From positions 310,001 through 374,000 of the forward strand of contig JAAOOA010000179.1 in NCBI GenBank assembly GCA_012861695.1: a stretch of 64,000 nucleotides of DNA. The letters are read 5' to 3'. Source of the DNA: Trematomus loennbergii. Lineage: Eukaryota; Chordata; Actinopteri; Perciformes; Nototheniidae. The notes under the pieces were generated by a model, which worked only from the letters and a program-made list of their open reading frames with translations, made no database searches and was not told the origin of the DNA. The position numbers and the translations under genes were made by a program. This document shows, piece by piece, positions 31,343 through 43,310 of this stretch; the first letter of the stretch is position 1; every line of letters starts with the position of its first letter.

Positions 31343-31909
31343 ATTCAGGTAGCGCATCAGACCCTCTCGTATGTCCCTGCCCTCCTCTGCACCTTGTGCC
31401 ACTGCTACCCTGGTAGACGTAGGTTTCCTCAGGCATCCTGAAGTTCTCCACTGAGTGTGTGTGAAAGATGGAACAATCACATTCCACCACTCGGTAGCTC
31501 GGTCGAGCATCCAAACACATGGTCTAAGGCGGCGACGTAACTTCTGAAATACACGCAACTTCTGAAATACACAAACAAAAGCATACATATTTTAATACGT
31601 AAAAGTGGTAGCTACAATTAATTAAATACTTGAAATACTTTGGTCGTATAGGGAGCGTGAGCCTAAAGACATTGCTAGTTACCGAACGTTAGCTTACCAA
31701 GTAGCATTGTAGTTAGTAGTGATTCGAGTCGTCCTGTAGTCTCTGCGGCGTAGGAGGACTGCCCGAACTCTCGCGTCAGCTTCTTCTATACCTCGTCTTG
31801 CTATACGTCGCCTCTTTCGAAACAACTCTTGCCTATTTCTTGTGATAATAAACCACACAGCAAGAAACAAGCAAACGATCGCTTTCACATCTCCACATCC
31901 TCCATTGTT
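31343..31909 (-). pseudogene. Harbinger transposase with large internal deletion
   Basis: Minus-strand exon 1 (about 31909-31704) encodes AVWFIITRNRQELFRKRRR and ends at a GTAAGC donor. It joins in phase to an exon starting KLRRRLRPCVWMLDRATEWW and reaching NFRMPEETYVY. Near 31412 the sequence jumps, with a frame change, to the C-terminal tail REGLMRYLNT and its stop. The whole DDE core is gone. This is a classic internally deleted, non-autonomous derivative. Its partner gene lies convergent at 29867-30434 and its outer terminal repeat at about 32094. Confidence 0.65.
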
Positions 31910-32094
31910 GTGTGTTGTGTCGCATTGAAGATGACGTCACGGCAGTTTTAAGCAGCGTCGCTCCGCCTACACTGCGTTACTATAGATACTACCCCAGTTC
32001 CTAAACTGTAATGGAAACGCGCCATAAAGTGAGCTGGTCCTAACGAGGCCAATCGCGGCCAAGCGAGGCCGTGTAGTGGAAACGTGCCATTAGT
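31910..32094. mobile_element. Right end of the deleted Harbinger element
   Basis: Read inward the end is TGGCACGTTTCCACTACACGG, with TAA outside it. The sequence just inside (CTAAACTGTAATGGAAACGCG, GTAGTATCTATAGTAACGC on the complement) recurs at 45727-45880, marking a shared Harbinger family. Confidence 0.6.
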
Positions 32095-33054
32095 GATACC
32101 TCCTGCTACCTTCAGGGAGTGTGGGAGAAATCACTATTATGGATAACATGGTATATATTCGGGGATTTTCTGTGAGATGTGACTAATAACTGAAATTCAT
32201 AAATAGTCTCAAATAAATAAGGACAACTGTTTTTTTCCATTTTTTAACAAATTATTATTAAATATTTTCGCAGTACTTCGACATACTTCAGTAAGCATCA
32301 TGGGAAGTAGCCACTGTTCGAAATGGGGGGGAGTCAGGGGGAGCCCAAAGAAATCGTGCATATTTGTGTCACACAGGTTAGAAATGTTGAGTTTCTGTAA
32401 ATAAAAGTTCTTGAAATAAATAATAGTCATTGTTCATTACAGTTTCTGAATATTTCTGGTGTTGCCATCTGTACGTGGCGGCGCTGCATTCCTTACGTTA
32501 CTTACGTTGCTATGGTTACGGCAGCGATGCTGGCACGGTATTTGAAATTGCAAAGAGGCAAAAAGTATATTGATCTCCCTGCCGCTCGCAGAAAAATCCA
32601 CCCTGAGTGCACCTTTCACAAGAATGGATTCAGGGAAAAGTCAGCAGTGATCAACAGAATAACCTGCGGAAAAGATTTATAAGCACCATAAGAGCCAGAG
32701 CCTGTCTCTGATTGCCGTGAATCATCCTAATACAACATTGGCATTATTGCGTAAAAATGTATAGAAATGAAGGAGTACAAAGAAATAAAGAAAACTGGAG
32801 AAAAACTAAATAAAAGTTAGGGCAAGAAGAAAATAATGCATATAAGAAAACTAGATATAGGGTCATTTTCTGCACATGTCAGGAGCAGTTTCAACTATCT
32901 TTTTGAAAAGGAAAAGCACCATATGTTCAGGTGTATAAGTACACAAATGCACTCATATACACCAATACAAATATTGCAAGGCAATTTCCAGGGCTGAAAT
33001 CATAATTCAACCCCATAACGATGAAAAGAATAAGAAGGAACAAATAAATAGAAA
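32095..33054. other. Intergenic, nothing recognised
   Basis: AT-rich with a short GC-richer segment at 32450-32640; no motif or repeat boundary could be supported. Confidence 0.35.
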
Positions 33055-33068
33055 GCAATGTAAACCAT
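33055..33068. repeat. RTE LINE target-site duplication (3' side)
   Basis: GCAATGTAAACCAT, repeated exactly at 36296-36309. Confidence 0.85.
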
Positions 33069-36000
33069 CCATCCATCCATCTTCTCCCGCTTATCCGTGG
33101 TCGGGTCCCGGAGGTATCAGTTCCAGCAGAGAGCCCCACACTTTCTTTTCCCTGGCCACATCAACCAGCTCTGACTGGGGGATCCCAAGGCGCTCCCAGG
33201 CCAGCCAAGAGATATAATCCCTCCACCTGGTCCTAGGTCTACCCCTCGGTCTCTTCCCAGCTGGACGTGCCTGGAACACCTCCCTAGGGAGACGCCCAGG
33301 TGGCATCCTTACTAGGTGCCCGAACCACCTCAACTGGCTCCTTTCGACGCGAAGGAGGAGCGGTTCAACTCCGAGTCCCTCCCGGATGACTGAACTTCTC
33401 ACCTTATCCTAAGGGAGACGCCAGCCACCCTGCGGAGAAAACCCATCTCGGCCGCTTGTATCCGCGATCTCGTTCTTTGGGTCATGACCCATCCTTCATG
33501 ACCATAGGTGAGGGTAGGAACGAAAATGGCCCGGTAACAGAGAGCTTTCGAGAACAAGACCCCGAGATACTTGAACTCCTTCACTTGGGGTAAGGACTCA
33601 TTCCCTACTTGGAGTGGACAGTCCATCGGTTTCCCTGCTGAGAACCATGGCCTCAGATTTGGAGGTGCTGATCCTCATCCCAGCCGCTTCACACTCGGTT
33701 GCGAACCGATCCAGTGAGTGCTGAAGGTCGCAAGACCGATGAAGCCATTAGAACCACATCATCTGCAAAAAGCAGTGGTGCAATCCTTAGCCCACCGAAC
33801 TGCAGACCCCCTCCCCCACGACTACGCCTCAAAATCCTATCCATGTATATTACAAACAGGATTGGTGACAAAGCGCAGCCCTGGCGGAGGCCAACCCTCA
33901 CCGGAAATGGGTCCGACTTACTGCCGAGGACCCGGACACAGCTCTCGCTTTGGGAGTACAGAGATTGGATGGCCCTGAGTAGAGACCCCCTCACCCCATA
34001 CTCCTGCAGCACCTCCCACAGTAACTCCCTGGGAACTCGGTCATACGCCTTCTCCAAGTCTACAAACACATGTAGACCGGATAAGCATACTCCCAGGCCC
34101 CCTCCAGGATCCTTGCGAGAGTAAAAAGCTGATCCGTCGTTCCACGACCAGGACGGAATCCGCATTGTTCCTCCTCAATCTGAGGTTCGACAATCGGCCT
34201 GACCCTCCTTTCGAGTACCTTAGAGTAAACTTTCCCGGGGAGGCTGAGTAGTGTGATGACTCTGTAATTGGCGCACACCCTCTGATCCCCCTTTTTGAAA
34301 AGGGGAACCACCACCCCGGTCTGCCACTCCTTCGGTACTGTTTCCGACTTCCACGCAACGTTGATGAGACGTGTCAACCATGACAGTCCCTCAACACCCA
34401 AAGCCTTCAGCATTTCTGGGCGGATCTCATCCACCCCCGGGGCTTTGCCACTGTGGAGTTGATTGACGACCTCAGTGACCTCCCCCCGGGAGATTGGTGT
34501 TGATCCCCCTTCATACTCCAGCTCTGCCTCTAACATAGAGGGCGGAGTTGTCGGGTTCAGGAGTTCCTCAAAGTCTTCCTTCCAACGCCCTAACACTCCA
34601 TCAGTTGAGGTGAACAACGTCCCATCCTTACTGTACACAGCTTGGATGGTTCCCTGCTTCCCCCTCCTGAGGTGTCGGACAGTTTTCCAGAACAACTTTG
34701 GTGCCGCCCGAAAGTCCTTTTCCATGTCTTCTCCGAACTTCTCCCACACCCGCTGCTTTGCCTCGGGCCACGGCTGACGCTGCTGCCCTTCGGGCCTGTC
34801 GGTACCTTGCAACTGCCTCGGGAGTCCCCCGGGATAACAAATCTCTGAAGGCCTCCTTCTTCAGTCGGACGGCTTCCCTGACCACAGGTGTCCACCAGGA
34901 GGTTCGAGGGTTACAGCCCCTTGAGGCACCTAAGACCTTGAGACCACAGCTCCCTGCCGCGGCTTCGGCAATAGAGGCTTTGAACACCACCCACTCTGGT
35001 TCAATGTCCCCAACCTCCACAGGAATGCCCGAAAAGCTCCGCCGGAGGTGTGAGTTGAAGGCCTCCTGAACTTGGGCCTCCTCCAGACGTTCCCAGTTCA
35101 CCCAAATTACACGTTTGTGCTTACCAGGTCTGTCCAGAGGCTTCCCCCGCCACTCGACCCAACTCACCACCAGATGGTGATCAGTTGACAACTCCGCCCC
35201 TCTCTTTACCCGAGTGTCCAAAACATATGGCCTCAGGTCCGATGATACGATAACGAAATCGATCATGGACCTTCTGCCTAGGGTGTTCTCGTACCACGTA
35301 CACTTATGAGCATCCTTATGTTCGAACATGGTGTTTGTTATGGCCAATCCATGACTAGCACAGAAGTCCAGTAACAAACCACCACTCCGGTTCAGATCAG
35401 GGGGACCGTTCCTCCCAATCACGCCCCTCCAAGTGTCTCCATCATTGCCCACATGTGCGTTGAAGTCTCCCAGCAAGATTAAAGAGTCCCCTTCAGGAGC
35501 CCCATACAGGACTCTTTCCAGGGTCTCCAAGAAGGCCGTATACTCTGAACTGCTGTTTGGTGCATAAGCACACACAACAGTCAGAGTTTTCCCCCCCATA
35601 ACCCGCAGGCTTAGGGAGGCGACCCTCTCGTCCACTGGGGTAAACTCCAACAACGAAGCACCCAACCGGGGGCTTGTGAGTATCCCCACACCCGCCCGGC
35701 GCCTCACACCTTGAGCGGAGAAGAATAGAGTCCAACCCCTATCCAGAAGTTAGGTTCCAGAGCCGACGCTGTGCGTAGAGGTGAGCCCAACCAGATCCAA
35801 CTGGTAACGCTCCACCTCCCGCACAAGCTCCGGCTCCTTCCCCCCCAGAGAGGTGACGTTCCACGTCCCCAAAGCCAGCTTCTGCCGCCCGGGTCTGGTC
35901 CGTAGAGACCCTCTGCTTTCACTGCCACCCTTCTGGCAGCGCACCCGACCCCATCGCTGTTTCCCGTAGGTGGTGGGCCCGCGGGACGGAGAAGCGGAGG

Positions 36001-36295
36001 TGTTGCCCACGTTGCCTTTTCGGGCCACCAGACGCTCGCCGACGAGTCCTCCTTCTGGGCCTGGCTCCAGAAGGGGACCCCGGGCTTCCTCCGGGCCGGG
36101 TATCCTCACTTCCTGTGTCGTCTTTCATGAGGTCTTTTGAACCAATCTTCGTCTGGCCCCTTGCCTGAGACCAATTTGCCATGGGAGACCCTACCAGGAA
36201 CACAAGGTTCCAGACAACACAGCCCCCAGGTTCATCAGGGCACACAAACCTCTCTACCACGGTAAGGTGCTGGTTCTTCAGAGAAGGAGAAACCA
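33069..36295 (-). mobile_element. Complete RTE-clade LINE (Expander/RTE-X-like), 3.2 kb
   Basis: The minus-strand element opens with a 5' end at 36295 and codes an AP endonuclease ([44 protein letters not shown]). A reverse transcriptase follows (SGKAPGVDEIRPEMLK, GLRQGCALSPILF, LLFADDVVLMAS), then KEFKYLGVLF and a C-terminal GHLVRMPPGRLPREVF region. It ends in a GGATGGATGG tail. The 14-bp target duplications show an end-to-end insertion. Frame changes near 34800, 34050, 33690 and 33400 break the single long frame, with a short stretch missing near 33650. It copies its RNA into DNA at the target nick; this copy is probably inactive. Confidence 0.85.
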
Positions 36296-36309
36296 GCAAT
36301 GTAAACCAT
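36296..36309. repeat. RTE LINE target-site duplication (5' side)
   Basis: GCAATGTAAACCAT, matching 33055-33068. Confidence 0.85.
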
Positions 36310-36492
36310 ATTAAATAAATAAACAAACTGAGAAGGTATTATTTCTAAAAGAAATTACATTTAAGTGAGGTCTGGAAATCTTTCGTAGTGGACTGTCATA
36401 TAGGCCTCCACTGCTGTTGCATGAACATTTCATTTATCTAATAAATCTATTATCAATAAACTATTTTTTGTTAAAATTCTATTAATATATCC

Positions 36493-36837
36493 TGGTGGGG
36501 TATGTAATTAATTTCAGAAACACTTTTTGTTATATTCCATGGAATGCTCTTAACATCCCGATAGCAATGAATATATTAAATGCTTTGACAATAAATACAC
36601 TGTAAAAAGCACGACCAATCATTTTAGCCGGCCCGGCTAAAATAACTGGATGGCCTACCTGCCTGTCAGCCTTCCATCTGTGCACAAACTTATCTCGTGC
36701 CCTCATTGGGCATGTGCGCGTTTGTGTGTGTTGGAGGAGGGGCTCTGTAAGGAAGTGTCAGATTTTTTCCGGTTTCGTATTTTCAAATTCTAGAGCACTC
36801 AAGCTGGTTTCTCCAAAATTACCTACCCCACCTTTAA
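36493..36837. mobile_element. TTAA-type MITE, copy 3, diverged
   Basis: Contains GCCGGCCCGGCTAAAATAACTGGATGG and GGAGGAGGGGCTCTGT words in the same order as copies 1 and 2. The right end keeps CCTACCCCACCTTTAA; the left end is shortened. Confidence 0.65.
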
Positions 36838-37200
36838 TGGTTGAAAAATCAGCAAATAATTGGCCTTTCAGGGGCTACAGGGAAGTCTGTTTATTTTAAG
36901 CGTGTTTTGCAATTCGCCCAGCCAATCAGAAATTGTTAGTGTGGCCGACACACCCACGAACCATTTCCTCCCCAGGAAAGTACTACCTCTCTAGCAGGGA
37001 CTATCTGGGGGTGAAAATATTCGTGCGAACTAGGGACTAGTTCCAGATCCTTTTTGGTGTGAAACCAAATCTCTCCTATCGGCCTAGTTCTTGAGAAAAG
37101 CACTCCGGTGTGAAAGTGCTATTTGAGGACTTTGCTTATCAGATGACTTAAAAGATACTTTACTCCATACTTTTAGAATGTCTACATTCCAAGGAGAGGA
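36838..37200. other. Upstream sequence of the coiled-coil gene, MITE-like
   Basis: AACTAGGGACTAGTTCC is a short palindrome near 37028. No coding region was seen. Confidence 0.3.
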
Positions 37201-37207
37201 AAGGAAG

Positions 37208-37322
37208 AATACTTTGAAATGGAATGTAGAATACTTTGAAATGGAATGTAGAATACTTTGAAATGGAATGTGAATACTTTGAAATGGAATGTAGAATACT
37301 TTGAAATGGAATGTGGAATGTG
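37208..37322. repeat. 22-bp tandem repeat
   Basis: About five to six units of GAATACTTTGAAATGGAATGTA, with one unit two bases short. Confidence 0.85.
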
Positions 37323-37378
37323 TCGGCAGACCAAAGCACATTCCGGAATGTTGGGCTCTGAAGTCATACTGAACCTGA

Positions 37379-37437
37379 TGATGTCATACCACAGCGGCTG
37401 CAAGAGAGCATGCTCTCTGGTTAAATAGCTACACAAC
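37379..37437 (+). promoter_or_regulatory. Possible promoter: CRE-like site and TATA-like box
   Basis: TGATGTCA (37379-37386, one base from the CRE consensus) and TTAAATA (37431-37437) lie about 160 and 100 bases before the ATG at 37539. Spacing is plausible for a regulated pol II promoter; there is no other support. Confidence 0.25.
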
Positions 37438-37538
37438 TTATTTGCAGTTTGTGCAGGACGATAACAAGCCAGGTTTTATCCCCGCCACATCGAGTTCACA
37501 GTATCAGTAAGAAGCAGCTATTTCTTCACGATAATAAG

Positions 37539-40313
37539 ATGGACAGAAGAAGATCAGTGTTCACCATGACGTACAACGAATCTCCACGTACAACGACTTG
37601 TCCCTCTGAGGACAGTTCTGTTGAAGAGGATTGATTGAGGAGGAAATTGAGGAGGAAATCATGGAGGAGTTGCAGGAAACCATGGAGGAGGTGCAGGAGT
37701 TTGCAAACAAGGTGGAGGAGGAGGATCAAGAGTATGTATACTCGACGGATGAAGACTTCGAAAGTTCATTGGACCTTCATGATGAGGAAAAGTCCGAAAT
37801 CAAAGAAATGTCTGACCTCGATAAGACAGAGTCTGCATTTCCAAAGATTTGGGAATTGGCAGAAGAGATCGAGTCTGAAATCGAAGAGATTTTGGAGTTT
37901 GCTGAGGAGGTGGAGGAAGATATTAAGGAGCAGACCTCCATCTCAAGAAACAGAGAAAAGTACAGCTACACTTCCTCTGATGAGGTAAGAAATACATTCA
38001 GTGGCACACATGTTTAGAATCACACGCATCAAAACTGTAAAAAAGCTAATACTCAACACTTAAGTTTCTTTACTAAAGTTTTTCCAAAAAATAAATATCA
38101 AAATAGTAAATCATCTTTAATGCATTTGATCCCAGCTTACTTTTTCACACCCAGTGATGCAGAGTTAACTTCTGTTTTCGTAATAAAGAAAACTGCACAT
38201 AGACAACACAATAATAATTGTTTTATGTTTTCACAGACAGACAAATCATCTGCGAGAAATCGGAGATCTGACAAATCACCTGTGAGAAAATCGGAGATCT
38301 GAGAAATCATCTGAGAGAAATCGGAGATCTGAGAAATCACCTGTGAGAAATCGGAGATCTGAGAAACCTGAGAAATCGGAGATCTGAGAAATCACCTGTG
38401 AGAAATCGGAGATCTGAGAAATCACCTGTGAGAAATCGGAGATCTGAGAAATCACCTGTGAGAAATCGGAGATCTGAGAAATCACCTGAAAGAAATCGGA
38501 GATCTGAGAAATCACCTGTGAGAAATCGGAGATCTGAGAAATCATCTGAAGAAATCGGAGATCTAATAAATCATCTGAGAGAAATCGGAGATCTGAGAGA
38601 TCTGACAAATCATATGGTCTTCAGGAAGCCCTGGACGAGGAGAGAAAAGCCAAAGCTGCTCTGGAAGAGGCCTTGATGAAGGAGAAAACATCTACAGCTC
38701 GGCACAAAGCAGAAAACGACGCTCTTTCAAAGGCTCTGAAGTATGAGCAATCTGAACATAATTCCCTTTGTGATATAATAAAGCAAATCAACGCTGATCT
38801 GAAACAGTCACAAAAAGAGCAGCAGCGTGGCAGAGCAAAGCTGAAACACAGAATCACTTTAATGACTTCTGAGCTTGAAGAAGACAAGAAGGTGATTGAG
38901 AAGCTCCAGAGAGCTCAGCATGCATCCTCCAGCCAGCACCAGAGAGACATCTCAGAGCTGATGGTGTTGCATACTACCTCAGTGACAGCGATAAAGGAAC
39001 GCCTCACTGAGCAGCAGGACGAAAGTCTGATGAAAGACAAAGACATTGAATCCCTGCACTCAAATGTCCTGAATCTCCAAAGCGACATTGTATCCAAGGT
39101 CAGCATTGTTACCTCCCTACAGGAGAGAGTGAGCAAGTGTGCCTCAGACCTCACAGAGGAGCAAACAAAAAGCAGCTCAGTGCAGAGGGACTACGAGGCG
39201 GCCGTCTCTCAGCAGAAGAAGGAAGCAGAAGAACTGGGCCGTGTGACTCAGAGGAACCAACACCTCGCCTCTGAGAACAAGAGACTGCAACGTGAACTGG
39301 AGGCTGCTCTCAATAAACAGCACGTTGAGGAGAAGAAGCTTCAGGGCGACAGAGCAGCTAACAGCAGACTGGAGGAGGCCATTAAGAAGGAGGAGGCTCG
39401 ATTCTCCAGAGCCTCAAAGAAGATCCAGAGCCAAGAGAAAGAGCTGACCCTGGCTTTGGAGAAGAGCCTGGCAGCCGAGGAACTCCTAAAGTCATCTCTA
39501 AGAAGAGAGAAGAAGCGATTTGAGGAGATGGTTGGAAAGCATGCTGGAACTCATTCAATCCTCGCTCAGCAACTGAGAGAAGCATCTGCGTACGACATGC
39601 AGACATTAAGGAGGGAGAATGCTGACATCAGGGCTAAGTTCCTTGTCCTGGAGAGAGAACATGACAGAGAAACATCTGAACTCCGCTCTCTCTCTGCGGG
39701 CCATGAAGAGATGCTGTCAAGGACAAATGATATTATTTCTGACAATCAGTTTACCATCACTAATCTACAGTGCATTGTAAATGAGCTCAAAGCAAAGGAG
39801 TCAAAGAGGAAGATGAGACAGGCCGATCTGGAAGAAGCCCTCAAACAGGAAAAGACCAGAAACTCTGAGCTGCAGCTTACGAATGATCAGATCTCCTCTG
39901 GTTTGGAAAAAGAAAGGACCAGGTGTGAGAAGCACCGCGTGGAGCTTCGAGAGGCTTTGAAGAAGCAGATCACAACTCTGGAGGAAAACAACAAATTGAC
40001 CTCGTCTCTGCAGAATGCTCAGGGAAAACCACGTGCAGAGACTAACTACAACTTTGGAGACATCGGGGACTCCGAGTTCAGGCTCAGGGAGCAGAAAGAT
40101 TCCCTGGATGAGAGCAATAAGGCGCTGTACCACCTCCAGCAGGAGTACACCAATCTGGAGAGGAGGCACTGCGACATCAACGCTGAGTATTGTGAGCTGC
40201 TCAGGACTCACACCACCCTCCAAGTCAGACATGAGAGGCTCAGCTATGCTCAAGGAAACCCACGCCCAGACTCCAGTCCATATCTCTTCCAGTCAAATTG
40301 TACAGCACACTAG
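37539..40313 (+). CDS. Unrecognised coiled-coil protein with 30-bp repeat array
   Basis: Exon 1 (37539-37984) starts MDRRRSVFTMTYNESPRTT and, after a one-frame change near 37628, continues as a very Glu-rich helix (EEEIEEEIMEELQETMEEVQ). A GTAAGA donor and a TTTTCACAG acceptor lead to exon 2 (38237-40313). That opens with repeats coding RNRRSEKSPV and then an open coiled coil of about 560 residues (LQEALDEERKAKAALEEALM onward), ending SSPYLFQSNCTAH and a stop. Heptad leucines, Gln, Glu and Lys dominate; no enzyme motif or signal peptide is visible. One-base changes at about 38288, 38372 and 38552 shift frame inside the repeat array. The long undamaged coil argues for selection and for a real gene. 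Function is unknown; a cytoskeletal or centrosomal scaffold is only a guess. Confidence 0.6.
38255..38600 (+). repeat. 30-bp coding tandem array (RNRRSEKSPV units)
   Basis: About eleven units with the core AATCGGAGATCTGAGAAATC and a linker CACCTGTGAG or CATCTGAGAG. Several units have gained or lost one base or part of a unit. Confidence 0.85.
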
Positions 40314-40419
40314 AAAATGATCCTCCAAGGACATTTTGAGTGTGCGACTGGCACCGACGCAAATATGTTTGTTTTGTTATAATTTTGACTATGTATTTTT
40401 TTTTAATGTATTATCTTTT

Positions 40420-40680
40420 TAATGTTCACAAGACACCTGTTGCACGTCTGTCCGTCCTGGGAGAGGGATCCCTGCTCTGTTGCTTTCCCCAAGGTTTCTT
40501 CCATTTTTCCCCGCGGCAACTGTCAGGTTTCTCTGGAAGTTTTTCCTTGTCCGGTGTGAGGGTCTAAGGACAGAGGGTGTCTTTTTTTGCTATTTATATT
40601 CTGTACAACCTGTAAAGTCCCCCGAGACAAATGTAAAATTATTGATATTGGGCCGTATAAATAAACGTTGATTGATTGAT
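40420..40680 (+). repeat. LINE-derived 3' repeat supplying a poly(A) signal
   Basis: The words GGGATCCCTGCTCTGTTGC, TGTGAGGGTCTAAGGACAG and ATATTGGGCCGTATAAATAA, ending in TTGATTGATTGAT, match a common teleost LINE/SINE tail. An AATAAA lies within (near 40660), so it may end the coiled-coil transcript. Confidence 0.5.
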
Positions 40681-40754
40681 AACGTATGGGGGCGGGACAA
40701 AGCCTCACCAATAAATTACATTTAAATGTTTAAAATATACAGTTTAAATAAAAA

Positions 40755-41145
40755 TGGTGACAGGCAGAGGATGTAGGATGAGATGAGGGATGAAGGGGTG
40801 AGGGATGAAGGATGAAGGGGTGTAGGATGAAGGGATGAAAGGGAGGGGGGATGAGGGATGAGGGATAAGGGATGAGGGATGAAGGGATGAGGGATGAGGG
40901 ATAAGGGATGAGGGATAGGGATGAAGGGAAGGATGAGGGATGTAGGGATGAGGGATGTAGGGATGAGGGATGAAGGGTGAGGGATGAGGGATGAGGGATG
41001 AGGGATGAGGGATGTAGGGATGAGGGATGAGGGATGAGGGGATGAGGGATAAGGGATGAGGGATGAAGGGATAAGGGATGAGGGATGTAGGGATGAGGGA
41101 TGAAGGGATGAAGGGATGAGGGATAAGGGATGAAGGGATATAAAT
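40755..41145. repeat. GGGATGA-type minisatellite
   Basis: About 390 bp of 7-9 bp units (GGGATGA, GGGATAA, AGGGATG, GGATGTA) in mixed order. Open frames across it are products of the repeat. Confidence 0.9.
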
Positions 41146-42547
41146 AGGGGTTAGAGACGGGGTGTAGGCGTGGCCATGCTCCTGAACCCAGGTTAACACG
41201 TTCACTTCATTTATTGTTGTTATTATATGTTTTATTTTCATGTTTGTCAATTTTCTTTAATCAATAAATGTTGAGTCCTCAACCATTTACATTTCAAGAA
41301 TTTGTGATGGATGTTTTTCTGAAAGACAACATTTGTTGCACAGTGTTCAAATTCATATATTGTGTACCAGACTAAGACATTTTAATAAAGATATCGGTTG
41401 TATTCAGCCTTCAGTGAGAAAATCTCTACATCTACATTTCCGAGGAAAATATTTGACTGTTTACTCCACTACATTTATTTTAACACTCAGTTACTACATA
41501 CTTTGCACATATAAAAGACCTGATATGCTGATATATTGCAGTACTGCACCAGTAAACACAGTATTTGTAGTATCTACATTTGGTCAATGCTTGAATGCTC
41601 TAACATTTCTAAAAACAGGATAATAAAATTACCATAATATAATACTGTGAAAATATCCATTCTGCATAAAGAGTACTTTTACTCTTGATACTTGGGAGTA
41701 CATTTAGCCAAAAATTGTGCTAATTAGTACTTTTCCTAAGTAAAGGATCTGATTAATTCTTCCAACGCTGAACAAATATAATATACCTTGATATATATGT
41801 CATTGTTCATGTGTGTGTTTGGTTTGCTATACTTGTGAGGACCACTTATTGAGAAACAACTCGTTCTGTGAGGACATTTTTGGTTGTGAGGACCTTTTGG
41901 GTGGTCCTCACTAAAACAATGCTGAAATACTCCCCTGAAGGCCTGAACAACATGCTGTGTAATTTTCAGCAAAAGTCCCAACAAGAATAGTAACTATGGA
42001 AATGGTCGTTTTCTCCTGTGCTCTTGGGCTCCAACTAGAGGACACACACATGTACTGCATCTACTTGTACTGCACATTTTCTGATTGATTGGTCACTGCA
42101 GTCACATTGCTTAACTAGGGAGGGGTAAGGAAGGAGGTGGAAATATAGTTGCAGGTGACCTGACAGAAGCCTGTTACCAGCTACATGTCAACCATGTAGA
42201 GGTTACAAATTAAATATAAATGACAAATCAACACAATTCATGATATAAAATAATTGCATACTGTGCATTATCAGTTAAGAATTATTAATCACTAATTATT
42301 TTCTGAAGATTTAAGAGGATATATGCCTCCCAAAGCATAGTAGTGATGTGCTTAAGTTTATTAAAAATTAAAATGTCCGCTATTATACAAAATGGAGTCT
42401 TTATTATAAAATACGCAATGGTATTTTTCCCCTAACCTTACTGTAAAATATATTATGGTAAATGTTGAGTTTAAAAATGAAAGTTTAATATAAGATAATT
42501 GCTGGAACATATTGTTCTAGTTTATTTTCTGGAAGTGTGTTAAAACT
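41146..42547. other. Intergenic with a short dispersed repeat
   Basis: A vertebrate-wide GTGAGGACC repeat (about 41830-41915, with inverted GTGAGGACCAC and GGTCCTCAC words) is the only recognisable item; the rest is AT-rich with no gene. Confidence 0.4.
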
Positions 42548-42660
42548 ATGGCTGTCAAGCGATTACAAATATTAATCTAATGAATTATATGCTTTGATTA
42601 ATTAATCTAAATTCATGTTAATAAATCAGATATAGCAATATTTGCTGTGAGAAGCATCTC
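42548..42660. repeat. hAT-like MITE end (CTGTCAAGCGATTA)
   Basis: GGCTGTCAAGCGATTACAAATATTAATCTAATG is the common teleost form of a hAT terminal region. Confidence 0.35.
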
Positions 42661-42664
42661 AAGA

Positions 42665-43310
42665 GGTGGGAAGTAACTAAGTACATCTACTCAAGTACTG
42701 TACTTATGTACAATTTTGAGGTACTTATACTTTACTTGGGTATTTCCAGTTATGATAATTTGTACTCCTACCCCACTGCATTTCAGAGGTAAATGGAAAT
42801 CTAACCAAGTGTTAAATCAGACTTTAGTTCCACCTGGAGTAAATCCACAAGCTACCCTGCAGTATACAAAGTCATTAAAACTAGCTGCACCTTTACCAGC
42901 TTTGAGAACACTTTCATGATCAATCATTATAAAACATATCATATATATTATTCTGAAATGGACCAATCTGCACAATGACTACTTTTACTGTCGCTACTTT
43001 CACTATATTTTGATGATAATACTTTTATACTTTAAAGAGCTTACGAAGAAGTAGAAAATCTGAGTACTTTTACTCAAGTACAAGATCTGAGTCCTTCTAC
43101 TTTTACTCAAGTACAAGATCTGAGTCCTTCTACTTTTACTCAAGTACAAGATCTGAGTCCTTCTACTTTTACTAAAGAACAACATCTGAGTACTTCTACT
43201 TTTACTAAAGAACAACATCTGAGTACTTCTACTTTTACTCAAGTACAAGATCTGAGTACTTCTACTTTTACTAAAGAACAACATCTGAGTACTTTTCCCA
43301 CCACTGCACA
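42665..43310. repeat. TACTCAAGTAC dispersed element ending in a 33-bp array
   Basis: Starts AAGTAACTAAGTACATC and TACTCAAGTACTGTACTTATG, a frequent percomorph repeat. From about 43050 its tail turns into about seven 33-bp units (GTACAAGATCTGAGTNCTTC). A second partial copy lies at 43980-44150. Confidence 0.65.

Noticed and set aside
33699..34124. Plus-strand frames over the RTE LINE
   Set aside because: Antisense shadows of the reverse transcriptase.
38255..38600. Arg-Ser array as an SR splicing-factor domain
   Set aside because: Units are RNRRSEKSPV rather than RS dipeptides and no RNA-recognition motif is present.
40744..41250. 168-residue Pro/Ser/Ile-rich frame on -
   Set aside because: Product of the GGGATGA minisatellite.
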